NCBI GenBank assembly: GCA_001661515.1
Contig: LUVW01000018.1
Span: forward strand, 330,177-394,176
Reading direction: 5' to 3'
Length of the DNA: 64,000 bases
From: Capniomyces stellatus
Lineage: Eukaryota; Kickxellomycota; Harpellomycetes; Harpellales; Legeriomycetaceae
Within the stretch, counting starts at the first letter, position 1, and each line of letters begins with the position of its first letter. The translations under genes were made by a program, and so were the position numbers. The notes beneath the pieces were generated by a model. The model was not told where the DNA came from. It ran no database searches and saw only the letters and a program-made list of their open reading frames with translations. Positions 45,769 through 57,528 of this stretch are shown here, one piece after another.

Positions 45769-48582
45769 ATGCTGAAAGCTATATCCAAGGTGTTCGGCAG
45801 TAAGCAGAGCAGAAAGAAGAAATCATTAAGCCGAAGAGAAGGGGAGACAGAGGAGCAAAATGGTGCCAAGAATATGTTTTCCAAGAATTTAGAAAACAGG
45901 TCAACTCTTCCAGAAAACGGCACCACAAACCCACCAGCCTTGTATAATACGCCAGATAGAGCCATTAATTTGCCCAGTACCAAGAACAAAACCAATACGT
46001 TTTCGAAGAGCAAGACACTGGTAGCCAAGATACACCGGGAAAAAAAAGGGCAGGTTTTTTATTTATACGACAGGGCCAATGAAAAGAATAAAGAAAGCCA
46101 TCCTAGGAAAAGCAGCAGTAAAACAAACACTAATAAGTATTCGAGAGTTAAAAAAAATGCACAAGAGGTCAAAAAACCCAGCACCAATGGAAACAAAGCT
46201 AGATCAGGCACACATAATAGTATGATAGAGGACAATTGGGTGTATTTGATTACTCAGAAACAAGGCGATACAACTCGTCGGATTCCAACAAACACGATTT
46301 CAAAAGACTTGTATAACCGCGAGCAACAGTTGCAGTCATCAAGAAGGATAGGATTAGACAGTATTAGCTACTTTCCTGAGCCACCAACCAACGTCAATGT
46401 TGTGGGTAACAACTTTAGAGTTATTCAGTCAGAAAACCTGGAAGACGTAAACACCGCTTCAACAGTCTATAAAGCCAACTCGCACGCGGAGATACACATT
46501 CTAAATGAGGCTAATTTAAAACGGCACATCCAGCTGAACCCCTCAATGAATGAGTCTAAATACAAGCGGGTGTTGAATTACATTAGTGCACAGCAAGGGA
46601 ATTTTATTCAGGATGTTAACATGGTTCTTTGGGACTGGGAGCACAAGTACCAAAACGGCGAGGCAATACGGCAGGATGAGAACTCGGATGTGTTTGATCG
46701 AACACAGTTAGTTCTTGGGAACATACAAATGGATAGCGATATAACCAGAGAAACAGTAAAAACCCTTAAAGATCTGGAAAGAATTTACTACAACATTCAT
46801 TTTGGCGGGGATGCAGACTCGCAGCAAAACTACGAAACCAACATCAATGACCACTCTACATACAAAGATTCTGAGAATACAGCTCTTGACTTGACGTTTA
46901 ACTCCAACAGCCCCCGAAACAACTATTCAATCCCAGAAGTTTCTAGGAATGCACCAGATGGCGCAAATGAGTATGAAAAACGGTACCACACCCTGAATTA
47001 CAAACGGCGAAATAAGATCCCCAACGACTCGTTTACTAACTTAAACAAAAGTACGTATAGCTTTTCAAAAAAGCAACAGCCATGCGTAATATTTAGCAAA
47101 AACAAATACAACTTTTCAGAGTACAAAGAAAGCGATGTTAGCAATGACGACAAAGCTCCTTTAAACACTTTAACCCATAGAAAAAAGAACCTTTCTGCCC
47201 AAGAAAATAATGCAGAACTGGAAAACAGCTCGAGAGCGAATGTTGCTGACCTCGTAGACAAGCGCAGCCACGTGGATCTTAGCATACTAGAATCTGCCAA
47301 CAGGAATGCTGGTATTATCAACAGTGGCAGTGGCAATGGCAAAGGCAATGGCGAAAGCAATGGAAAAGGTAATGACAAAAGCAACCCTATAAAAAAAAGC
47401 AAAAGTCTGGAAACAACCGAGTCGGCCAACAATATAAGTCTGTTCTCAGCTGGGGAAAATGCCGTGAAATTTTCCACAAAGCTTTCTCAGAGCCAGCTAG
47501 ATCTCATATCCAAGCTACCCAGCTTATCAGACGGATTGGCTGCAAGCAGGCTCAGAATGGAACATAACAAGAGGCCGTTAAGCGACGATTATAATGACGG
47601 GATACCTTTAGCATACTTGATTAGGGACGATATTGTTGCAAATCAAGCAAAGTCTAGTAATTTAAATACTAAGGAATCTTCCATTTCCTCGTACAAGGTT
47701 GAGCCAATCAATTCGGCAAACATTCTTGAGGGATTTTCAGATGACCAGCTTTCCAAACCAATACAGCCAAATAGTATACATCCTCAAAACGTAAAAAATG
47801 GCAAGTTGAATGGCAATGGTGATGGCAACGCTGGGAATTACGGCAACAATGGGAATGACGGCAACGATGGAAATAGCGATGGTAGTGATGTATTTGTGAA
47901 CAGTATAGCCAATTTTAAGCATATTACCAAGATTAAAGCCACTACACTTTCTATCAACAACAACCTAGACGACATTTATCCAGTCCCAGACTATTTACCC
48001 ATTAAGAGGGCCAACAGTAATGACAATGATCTATCGCCAGACCTTCAGCTCAACTTGTACATATTCCATAGTAATGAATATCTACCAACAACATCTAACA
48101 ATTACTCGGTTTTGAATAAGGAGTTTATCGAGCTTACTAAAGGCTCTATGTACTCAAGAAACGAAAATGGTAACGTGATTAATAGCAAACCCAACATGGC
48201 CTCTAAAATCGCTACAAACAACTCCACTACCAGTCTTCCGGACAATGAGTTATACACATCAAAGGCCCGCTGTCTACCTCATAACCAGTACTTGCTTAAA
48301 AACCCCAGACGCACCCTCAGTTTGAATATGCTTGGAAAGAATTCTTTAGAAAAAAGCATTGACTTGTATGCCAAAAACATCAACTTTTGCGACGATATAT
48401 TTTTAGACAACCATATCACAGAAATAACGAGGAACGAACTACTTGCCTTGGAAACTACTCTAAACAGCGTTGCTTATGTTCCAGATAAACCACACTCTAC
48501 CGTTTTACCCGAAACATGCAAATCCACCCTTATAGAGTATGACACTATACATTCAAAAAACTTTGTTGAGTACATTTTATAA
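45769..48582 (+). CDS. Asn/Ser-rich orphan protein (937 aa, intronless)
   Basis: I do not recognise this protein. It opens with a short basic amphipathic segment (MLKAISKVFGSKQSRKKKS) that could contact a membrane, then runs hydrophilic and disordered. A more ordered block around residues 150-345 includes MIEDNWVYLITQKQG, SYFPEPPTNVNVVGNNFRVI and NFIQDVNMVLWDWEHKY. Gly-Asn-Lys repeats lie near 520-540 and Gly-Asn-Asp repeats near 683-708. The C-terminal 90 residues regain mixed hydrophobicity (ITEITRNELLALETTL). There are no transmembrane helices or known motifs. A single uninterrupted 2.8 kb frame with an ATG and balanced composition argues for a real gene, probably fast-evolving and clade-restricted. 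Confidence 0.75.
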   Translation: MLKAISKVFGSKQSRKKKSLSRREGETEEQNGAKNMFSKNLENRSTLPENGTTNPPALYNTPDRAINLPSTKNKTNTFSKSKTLVAKIHREKKGQVFYLYDRANEKNKESHPRKSSSKTNTNKYSRVKKNAQEVKKPSTNGNKARSGTHNSMIEDNWVYLITQKQGDTTRRIPTNTISKDLYNREQQLQSSRRIGLDSISYFPEPPTNVNVVGNNFRVIQSENLEDVNTASTVYKANSHAEIHILNEANLKRHIQLNPSMNESKYKRVLNYISAQQGNFIQDVNMVLWDWEHKYQNGEAIRQDENSDVFDRTQLVLGNIQMDSDITRETVKTLKDLERIYYNIHFGGDADSQQNYETNINDHSTYKDSENTALDLTFNSNSPRNNYSIPEVSRNAPDGANEYEKRYHTLNYKRRNKIPNDSFTNLNKSTYSFSKKQQPCVIFSKNKYNFSEYKESDVSNDDKAPLNTLTHRKKNLSAQENNAELENSSRANVADLVDKRSHVDLSILESANRNAGIINSGSGNGKGNGESNGKGNDKSNPIKKSKSLETTESANNISLFSAGENAVKFSTKLSQSQLDLISKLPSLSDGLAASRLRMEHNKRPLSDDYNDGIPLAYLIRDDIVANQAKSSNLNTKESSISSYKVEPINSANILEGFSDDQLSKPIQPNSIHPQNVKNGKLNGNGDGNAGNYGNNGNDGNDGNSDGSDVFVNSIANFKHITKIKATTLSINNNLDDIYPVPDYLPIKRANSNDNDLSPDLQLNLYIFHSNEYLPTTSNNYSVLNKEFIELTKGSMYSRNENGNVINSKPNMASKIATNNSTTSLPDNELYTSKARCLPHNQYLLKNPRRTLSLNMLGKNSLEKSIDLYAKNINFCDDIFLDNHITEITRNELLALETTLNSVAYVPDKPHSTVLPETCKSTLIEYDTIHSKNFVEYIL

Positions 48583-50757
48583 GAAGGTACTAAGCTCAAG
48601 CAAAGCCGAGTTTGTCTACTCGCTTCTCGGGACTATATACACGGAATCACATCCCCTTTTGCAGGAATGACAACAACTCTTTACGCAACCTTTACCCTCA
48701 ACACAGTTTCACCCGCTGTGATTTTCAGCGCCCTTTTCCTTTTAAAAATAATTTGTCTGCTGCTTTTGTTCTAGTAACGCTTATACTAACTCATATAAAC
48801 TGTAAATATTCTATATAGTCAGATATATATTGTTTTTTTTCTTTCGTTTATACCTTAACCCCTTACTGACCCCTTTAACGCTACTTTTACACTTTACGAA
48901 TATCTGAATAACATTTATTCGACTTTTTTTGTATTGAAACCACCACCATATATATATTTTTTAAACCTAGATTAATTAGACCGTAATTAATGCTTAACGC
49001 CACTTGGATTGCCATCAGCATATATTTTTTTAGTCTTAACTCCTCTCCGCATTGCAATACACTCGGGTATAACTGTAGATATACGTATCCGAATGCTTAT
49101 TTAGCTTCGGCTTTGCTTTACCCTTACTCACCTAGGTCACGAGCTTTAAATCTAGATGCACATTATCACTCTTCAACATTTATAACCCCTAAATGGTTTT
49201 TTTTTCAAATTATTATTTGAAGACCATTTCATCGCCTATCGTTCCTGTGCCAACACATGTTTACACCAATGTTATTTACTAATTAGCTTGCTTATGACCA
49301 TTCACTTTTAATTATGATAAACAAAATAAAAGTACTGAATTCGCACGCATCTCCTTTAACCACAGTGCAAAGTTGCATTTTACTCCTAACAGTTATCAGA
49401 TAGCTAAAATTGTCTTTCTAAAAGCCAAACGCCTAAAAAAAAGGCAGATCTAGATCCAAGGATCACGGGGTTTGCTGGCTTTATTGATAAGCTAAAACTC
49501 GGCATTTTAAATTTTACAGTCAAATCTTGTATGGCCAATTATTCGTTGTTTTAGAAACACAAAAACACAATTGGTGCCTTTCCACATCACTAGCGGCAGT
49601 TTCACTTTCTATCTAGCAACTATAGCTTTCTGCCCTCACCAATACATTGCCTCTTGTGTAGAAATACGGATTAAACCTACTGAACAGCTCGATACTTGAT
49701 ACAAAATTAACAATTTGGGTTTTATTATTATTGAAATTGACATTTTATTATTGGACATTTTCTTTTTTTAGTAATTGGATCCCTTTTTTTTTTGTTTCAG
49801 CTTGGTTTATTTAGTTTGTAGTTTATTTCGTAATTACCCGGTGACGTTTTTTAAAACACCGAGGTTTGTTTTAAAGACAATCACTTTTGTCACCAGAAAT
49901 TTCGCAATCAAACGCCAAAACCAGTTTCTTGCTAGAAATATCACATAAAGCGATTATGCTTTCCAAGACTGGACGTAGTGACGTGTTGTGCATGCTATTA
50001 GTATTATGTCCACAGCTTTGATATCATACATAGCGTTGAAAAGCTTTGGTTCTTTAGGACTATGGGACTGTGTCTATCAGCTTTTATTGAACTACTGTTC
50101 TAGCCAAGCCAGTCGTATAGTTAAAAAAAAAAGCGAGTTGGAATAGTAATAAACCTATTCCGACTGTTGGAATGATATGGTTCGTTTATCAATATTGGTG
50201 TCACTCAACAACCTGGGCCTATTATTCTGAATTCCCAGCACTCCTTGATTAAACCTGATTGTTTGAAACTGAATAAGGCGACTTGCTGACACATTTGGAT
50301 TCTTCGTTTAATTCATTTAAATACTTGCACTAAAGAACAATTTGCATAGTCATCTGAGGATAATAGCGGAAATCGATAAGATAACAAAACCTAAAACAGT
50401 ATGACGCAAAGGCTTATTTGTCCGTTATAAATTATCGGGTTTTATCGTGAATGAATCATATAGCCCATTAGTCCAAATTTGGCCTTGCCTCATGTGATTG
50501 ATTCTGCTCTCAAAGTTCTACAAGCTTTTTAATATAGGGCCTTTTATTTATTATTGAAATTAATATTGGGCCTTTTAATTTTTTTATTTATGAAAAATAT
50601 GCCTACATTAAGGTTTATTATTACCTTGGCCCCTCAACATTCTATAAAGGTTAACACATTGCAAACAAGTGAAACTGTTAAAGTAGGACAAAAAAAATAT
50701 GTAGAATGAAGAGTAACAGCGACTTTAAGCCTCGTGTAGTACTAGTCTGCATCATCT

Positions 50758-51392
50758 TTATGTCTTTAGCAAACTTGGTTTTGGAAATAAAATCATGAGT
50801 TGTGTAGTCGATATTTTACTTGTGTAGCAAACAAATGCTTTAATTAGAGAGGTGACAGTTACAGTATAGGCTAGCCGAGTCAGTTGTGTTGAGTTTATCG
50901 CCCAGGTTTTGGTTTTTTTTATCAGGAAAAAAGAAAAGGAATAGCCAGAATAAAGTTCCAGCAAAAGGCTTCGATTTGAGAATTCAACGGAATACGTAAT
51001 TCCAACTATCGGAAGATCTACACCTTTTCAACAAAACAAGATAAAAAATCAATACCCTTGTGTTGTCACCAAGACCGAACCAGTTGTATCTTTTCAAGGC
51101 TTGTCGAGCTGATGATAAATATGTGCATTTTTTTTAAATTTTTTTTCCCCTGTAACTTACGTTTGTTATTATTGTTATATTGATATGCTTTTTGACATTT
51201 AGCTAAGAGTTGATTAGCAGTTGGAACTGAAGTCTTGAAATGTGTACCTAAAGCATTTTCAACAAAGAAACTACACTGCAATATATTCTGAACATAAACA
51301 ATGTGGGTTTGCTTAAATAGCAGTAGAAGCATATGAGTATAAATTACAGGTGACTGTCTCGCTTTCTGTATTGAGTATAGTTGCCCACGCAT
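50758..51392 (-). other. Possible minus-strand exon pair
   Basis: A segment preceded by CTTTAG (about 51242) and followed by GTAAGT (about 51160) reads FKTSVPTANQLLAKCQKAYQ. A downstream segment after GAAAAG (about 51025) reads VDLPIVGITYSVEF and stays open to a stop at 50758. The two join in frame, but I do not recognise the product and cannot locate the 5' exon. It could be chance. Confidence 0.2.
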
Positions 51393-51715
51393 TCAATATT
51401 CAAACACAATAATACCGAATTATATCATGTCAACAAATTGAGTTGGCTCTTGGGCTTCAGTCCGAGAGAGTGTGTGAGTGTAGACATTCCAATAGTCACC
51501 AATGATTTAGGCAGAATTTATGCTTTATTTTTCTTGTAAATTGTCTTGTTTTAGTTTGTTTTTCAAACTGGCTAGCTCTGATTAAAAAGTAGGCTAAAAT
51601 GTTTGTGAATATTTGGTAAACCGCTTTTATGCTCGGGTATAATAGAACGATTAGTCATAAACATACATAGTATGTATTGGAACTTTGAAGAATACTATTT
51701 TTTTTTTTTTAGAAA

Positions 51716-52009
51716 ATGGCGACAAATTATAAAACAATTAGCACCAGATGGCCAAATGCGTTTAGTGAAAAAGCACAGTTAACAGTAGATAATAAATACA
51801 AAAAAGGCATTCCAGGGATAATTTGGGCAAAAAGCAAAACTCAAGACACAAATGGAACAATGGGGAGGGGGTTGATAATCAATTTTATATGGGAAAGACA
51901 ATTGCTATCAAAGTCACAAAGTCCTCAAAGTAAAGGAGACATCATAGACCGAAACAATATTCCTTATGTTTATCACATGTTATGTAATTTAATGTATTAT
52001 TGCGCTTAA
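51716..52009 (+). CDS. Unrecognised 97-codon open frame
   Basis: An ATG three bases after a strong polypyrimidine-TTTAG acceptor opens a 97-codon frame (MATNYKTISTRWPNAF...). Another frame from the same acceptor reads KWRQIIKQLAPDGQMRLVKK before a stop. This could be a last exon whose upstream exons I cannot place, or noise. Confidence 0.2.
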   Translation: MATNYKTISTRWPNAFSEKAQLTVDNKYKKGIPGIIWAKSKTQDTNGTMGRGLIINFIWERQLLSKSQSPQSKGDIIDRNNIPYVYHMLCNLMYYCA

Positions 52010-52348
52010 TAAGTGTTATTTGAGTCAATTTGGGTGACAATGAACTACAGCAAATTTCACAAAGTGTCCTCTACTCGAAAGTTCAAAAAATAAAGTGTGC
52101 AAAAGAAGATATTACGCCAATTGTTATAGCTGCCGAGGTTTTAGACAGTGTATAAAATACAGAGTACCAACATAGACTAAATTTGCAGCGCAATAAAACC
52201 TTATAAATAGCTTGTGTTCTCTAAATATACTTCAAGCACTCGTAAAAACCTAACTTTCACCACAGCTACTTTAAAAATTAATTAAACGCTACAAGCTCCT
52301 GTTTAATTAGTGTCAACTTATATCAAAATTTTAAAAAAAGCGCAAGAC

Positions 52349-52486
52349 ATGCCTGTACAAATTTATAAAATGCAAAGCACAACATACTCTAGCAGTAGAA
52401 GCGATTTGGACCTACCTAGGCCACCAAGACCACCCATGCCCGAGAACGAGGATTTCCAAAGATATGAATACCCCATTCCGAGTTAG
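52349..52486 (+). CDS. Possible 45-aa proline-rich short ORF
   Basis: This short frame, MPVQIYKM... with LPRPPRPPMPENEDF near its end, has non-random composition for so AT-rich a region. No homolog is recognised. It may be a small protein or the end of a spliced gene. Confidence 0.2.
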   Translation: MPVQIYKMQSTTYSSSRSDLDLPRPPRPPMPENEDFQRYEYPIPS

Positions 52487-53688
52487 CTAGGGAAACAAGT
52501 GAGAGAGGAAAATATAGATTTCTTCAACTTTGATTCCGACTCACACGTACTTCCTGTAAAAAAGGATATATATATATTATCCCATTCGCTATCCCTTTTA
52601 TTTTTATCTATTTGGCTACTCGAAGCAATTCCTACCAAGTCCTGTATACTTTATCCATCACGAACACATATACATACAAATAAACACAACTCTACTAGGA
52701 GGTTGGGTTGCTAGGAAGTAAAACAAAGTAAAACAAACCAAAAGAGAGCAAAGCGGAAAAAAAAATGACAACAAAACAAATATGCCCAGGCCATTCGCTT
52801 TTAAAAGTGAAACACAAAATGAGGAATTTAGGCTTTACACTTTATAATATTACCTGTTGTTGTCGAACACTAAATAGACTTTGTCTATCTATATAGCTAT
52901 TTCTTTTTACTTTTACTTTGTCTTTTGACTATATATAATCAGAGTTTAGTAAAAAATCTAACAGTATCAAGTATGAAGGGCTCGATATTGTAGCCGTTAG
53001 TATTCGGAAACAAGTTTTGGTGTTTTTATTCAGCGTCTTTAGTTTAAATTAAGTTTGAAATCAACACAACCTGTTTTTTAAAAACAAGGTCGTGGCTTCT
53101 AAACTCTATTTTGTTATTTTGCTATTTTGAAAAAGCAATGCGAGTGTTGATTTTAACATCAAAAGCTTGATAGGCAAGCAAAGTAAATAAGAGCTGTTTA
53201 TCGCTATAAAGTAATGATATAACAAGTAAAAAAAAAATAAAGAATAAAAAGGGCAAGAATTACAGCCAATAATAATTGAAATTACCCAAAAGAAACCAGC
53301 TATAACCAATAATAACCAGGGTGAAATATCAATTAGAGGAGATTGATATTATAACCAAGGAAAGGTAATGAACCAAATCGAAAAAAATATATATACTCAA
53401 AAGCAATATGGTCGGCTTGAATTGGAAGAAAAGCCAATTTGCCTTTAAAGAGTGCTTGAAAAAAAAATAAAAAATTAAGGCATCAAACTCCCAGGCGTGT
53501 AAATTACAATCGCATTTTGCTATTAATTTAATTCTTGGTTTTTTTATATATATTTTTTCCTAGAAATAGCTTTTTTTTTGGCTTTAATTTTCTACCAACT
53601 AATGAATTTCTGAAGCTATTGTTTTTCTATTGCCAAGCAAATACAAGTCAAGTGTAGTTCGTGAGCTATTGAATTTTACATTCCCATA

Positions 53689-55980
53689 ATGCTTTTCAAG
53701 AGTCAAAATTTGAGATATAAAGACATTTTTCGCCTACCCTCATCAGTAAACAAAGTATGTCGTAGCGAGTTTTTGGGGAAAAGTGGGGCTATGTATTCCC
53801 ATAGAGCAATCAGCATTGGGGCTCGGCAATCTATAGGCGTATCGATCAACAGCTCATTGTTAAAAGGTAATTGTCGGGATTTGAGTACAAATAGGTTGGT
53901 TTTAGAGTTAAATAAGTTGGTTTTGGTGTTAAATACGAATTCTATACAAACCGAGGGACTAACATTGTATATTTGATATATTTTAACGACAACCCGATTC
54001 CAGAGCTAAGATCTAGTGGAAATCAGTCCAGGATCAGCACCAGAAGTTTCCACACAACGTCCCCAAATTCTGCTGAGGATTACTACAGGCTTTTGGGAGT
54101 TTCAAAAGACGCCAAAGTCTCTGAGATCAAGAAGAAATACTACGAGGTAATTGTTTTGAACTAGAAAATGTTGTTTTATTTTCCCATCAGCGAATATTTA
54201 AATATATTTGCAGCTTAAAAGTATAAAAATTTGTAGTTTTGATACATTATTATTTTAACAATAGAGAATTTTATTTAACATTGGGATTTAAAAAAGGGTT
54301 TATACGATTAAATCAAATCAAATCAAATTCCTATTTTTTTAGCTTGCGAAAAAGTATCACCCTGATGTAAACAAGGAGAAAGGTTCAAAGGAGAAGTTTC
54401 ACAAGATCCAGGAGGCCTATGATGTAAGTTTGGCTTTATTGATTTCTAGTATAGTGCGCTCTTAGCTGGTACCGTTTAGTTGTGGTATTGTTAAGATTTT
54501 CAGAACGTCTGAAGATAGCCCTGTATGTTATGCAAACCCGATAGACATTATCTGACCAAACAAAAAGAGCAAACTACGACCAATATGGCACAGCGGAACC
54601 ATCACGTAAGAAACAACAAAGTAGCTATACAAGATAACACGGACCCAGCGATTTTAACTTGGTTCGAGTTCCAGCGTAGTATTTTATTCTAACAAAAACA
54701 TTATCTGAATTAAAATGGGAAAAAAAATGTAGAAGGATTTCCTGGCGGCGGATTCCCTGGAGGTGGATTTCCAGGCGGCGGCTTCCCTGGAGGATTTGGA
54801 GGATTTGGTGGCGGTTTTGGTGGAGGTAGAGGGGGTCCATCTATGGAGGACATATTTTCAGAGTTGTTTGGGAAACAGGGTGGAGCGGGGCAGGGTGCAA
54901 GGAGCCAAGGGCCTCAGAACAGGGGGAGTTACTCTAGTAGAGGCGAGGATATCCAGACCACAATCAGAGTATCGTTTATGGAGGCCGTCAACGGGGTGTC
55001 TAGAACGATTGTAACTAATCCGGTTACTGATTGTGCTTCTTGCGATGGAATTGGAATGAAAAAGGGGGCAAAATCCACAATGTGCAAAACTTGTAATGGA
55101 ACTGGAAAGCAGATATACTCAATGGGAGGATTCCACGTTCAACAGTCGTGTGGTACCTGTGATGGAACTGGGGAGGTTGTAGACCCAAAGGATGTCTGCA
55201 AGTCCTGCAACGGTGCGGGGGTTATCCGGTCAAAAGAAAATGTAAATATAGACATTCCTGCAGGATGCGAAGATGGGATGGTTTTGCAGTACAAAGGCAA
55301 GGGCGATGCACCAATTGATGGGATGGGTCCCCGAGGAAGATTGCTGATCCAGGTCCGAGTTTCGCCCAGCAACATATTTAATCGCAAGGGAAGCGATGTG
55401 TATTACACTGCCACAATTCCAATGACAACAGCTGTTCTGGGTGGCGAGGTGACGTTCCCAACTGTTTCAGGAAACGTGGACGTAAAGGTAAAGCCTGGAA
55501 CCCAGCCTGGCGACGAGTTGAGGTTGAAGGGTAAAGGAACCAAGAAAGTTAAAGGGTCCGGTTATGGCGATTACTACGTCAAGCTGAATGTCGGCATCCC
55601 CACAAAGCTCACCAGCCGCCAAAAGGACTTGATCCAGCAGCTAGACGACGATATCAATGGCCGTGCTCCAAACAATCCCGGTTCCAGTTCTTCGCAGAGT
55701 AATGGTTAGTTTCATTTACATAAACACTGTTAGTGATGATAATGTGCTGGGTCAAACTTCTGGAATATCCCCCTCCCCTCCCCTTTATTGCTTTACATTT
55801 GAATTGTGCTTAAATTTTGGCTTTAACTTGGGTCTAATTCTGCAATTTTAACTTTCTACATTTCAAATTGCAGAGCACACCAGTCACTCTGAGCACGATG
55901 GTAGCAGTAGCAATAAAACTTGGGGATTTTTCAGCAAGCTAAAACACAACCTAAACCCATTTGATAGATCAAAGAAATAA
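53689..55980 (+). CDS. MDJ1: Mitochondrial type I DnaJ co-chaperone Mdj1 (6 exons, 513 aa)
   Basis: Mdj1 stimulates matrix Hsp70 (Ssc1) in folding and protection of mitochondrial proteins. Exons are 53689..53866, 54004..54146, 54343..54423, 54545..54605, 54733..55704 and 55874..55980 (1542 bases, in frame). A basic presequence with [10 protein letters not shown] precedes the J-domain from [11 protein letters not shown], with HPD at 113-115 and ANYDQYG at its end. A Gly/Phe linker of GFPGG repeats follows. Four zinc-binding CxxCxGxG motifs ([32 protein letters not shown]) lie at about 255-320. The substrate-binding C-terminal domain includes NVDIPAG-like [12 protein letters not shown] and GDLYV-like GDYYVKLNV. 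The last exon adds a short tail ([15 protein letters not shown]) usual for fungal Mdj1. Confidence 0.95.
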
Positions 55981-56395
55981 GAGCTAGATTTTATTTTATT
56001 TCATTCCATTTCATTTACGCAGCTATAAACACTAAATACAAAACAATTTAATTCTTTATATTTGCCCGTCCTTTTGCTTTTATTTTTTCTTTCTGCTTTA
56101 CACTTTATTTTTTCAAATACTTTTATAAGCTTCATGTTTCTGCGTTTTTATTTATTGAGGTATATGTTGCTGCATTTTGTAACGATCAAATGTTCGTTTG
56201 ACTGTTTTAAAACCTCCAAAGGCAGGTGCTATAATTAAGAGTATATCTATCAAATACCTTTCTTTGCCTTATAGCTCGTTTTCTTTTTATTTCATTTTAT
56301 TGATATAAAAAAAAACAAATATATAGTCAATACAAAAAAAAACACAAAAAAAAAACAGAGTATTTATAGAGTTCACACTCTCGCTAAGGCTGGTC
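55981..56395. other. Convergent spacer MDJ1/UPRT
   Basis: AT-rich spacer between two stop codons, with A-runs near 56309-56358. No gene seen. Confidence 0.6.
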
Positions 56396-57528
56396 TTAGT
56401 TGGAGGATCCATAAAGTCGGTTTCCACAGTCGCCTATTCCTGGCTCAACAAATCCGGTTGCGGTCAATGTTGAGTCCATGCAGGCAGTGTAGTAAGTTAC
56501 ATCTGGGTGCGACTGGACCAGTCTTCCAATTCCGTCTTTTGAGGAGCACAAAGACAAAAACTTGATCTTTTTAGCACCCCAACCCTTAACCATCGAAATT
56601 GCAGCGTCTGCTGTCCCGCCAGTAGCAATCATAGGGTCCAATATAAGGCACTCGTCGACGTTGCAGGTCTCTGGCAATTTGTTGTAATACTCGACTGGTT
56701 GAAGTGTCATCTATTTATTTGCATCATTTATGTTTTAATCAAACAAGAATTCAAACCGGATTCCAACAGCCAATGCTGCAGCCAAAATAATCACAAAGTA
56801 CAAGGGGAAAAAAAAACCTTTTCTCTGAATAGGCCTAGATGATGCACCTCAGAGTTTGGGAGTAAACTAAGCGCAGCTAAACAGGTGAAAGTAAAGAGTA
56901 TTAAAAACGCCAGCCAATTAATTAGTAGTCATAAAAACGCTGAAATGATTGAGCAAAAACATGGAGATAATAAGGATACAAGCATAAGGGGAGTAATGAG
57001 AAGGAGTTTGTGCTTTATACTGAGTGAATACATATAATAGACGAGATAACAATCAATTAGATAGATGAGATATGTTACAATCAAGCATCCCGGCTCCTGA
57101 ACGAAGAATTGGGACCAGTGCTATCCTCGATTCTATTGAACAGCCTTCGTAGTTTGAGATTGGGCTTTGAAGCTATTTAATATGCATGAAGAGATATTTT
57201 GGTAATATGTTAGTTATGATGTTGGTAAACCACAAGAAACCCTCATATACACATGTACATACACATACGGACAAGATTATATTTGGCAGGCAGCTATTTT
57301 TGAAAAGAAAGAAGGGAAAAAAAAGGGGAGAAGGGAAGTAAGAGAAGGCGGTTGTGTCCTTACGGTGCCACTGGTGGTAAGTTTAACATCTTTTGTAGCT
57401 TCGTAAACCAGCATTGATGATAGTTCGCTAACAATTGATCTAAACTCACGGCTGCTCGTTTCCTTATTTCTTAGCTGGCTGACCTTATGCTGGATAATAG
57501 GATGGTCACAAACGATTAGGTTCGACAT
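56396..57528 (-). CDS. Uracil phosphoribosyltransferase, bacterial (Upp) type (4 exons, 210 aa)
   Basis: The enzyme makes UMP from uracil and PRPP in pyrimidine salvage. The model joins 57528..57364, 57172..57079, 56876..56818 and 56710..56396 (633 bases, 210 residues; E. coli Upp has 208). It starts with CDHPIIQHKVSQLRNKETSSREFR, then YEATKDV, VPILRSGAGMLD, HHLGLFREK, LQPVEYYNKLP, the PRPP loop LDPMIATGGT, and ends PGIGDCGNRLYG. The end and the early HPxxxHK block resemble Upp rather than yeast Fur1 (which ends PGLGDFGDRYYCV). Fission yeast Urg2-like proteins may be the closest fungal relatives, from memory. Four introns with normal splice sites show that it is a settled nuclear gene. Confidence 0.92.

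Larger units (their letters stand above)
48583..53688. other. 5.1 kb region with only weak gene candidates
   Basis: The longest gene-poor interval in the window. Weak candidates are listed separately (minus strand 50758-51392; plus strand 51716-52009 and 52349-52486). The rest is AT-rich with A and T runs and no convincing exons, and I saw no transposon terminal repeats. Confidence 0.45.

Noticed and set aside
54640..54690. tRNA-like TTGGTTCGAGTTCC in an MDJ1 intron
   Set aside because: It resembles a B box, but no matching A box, acceptor stem or anticodon arm could be laid out around it.
28099..56000. Mitochondrial gene cluster (ferrochelatase, PET191, CLPB, MDJ1) as a functional unit
   Set aside because: The genes are on different strands or separated by PRMT1, MOB1, BAR and an orphan. 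Mitochondrial genes are common enough for this to be chance.
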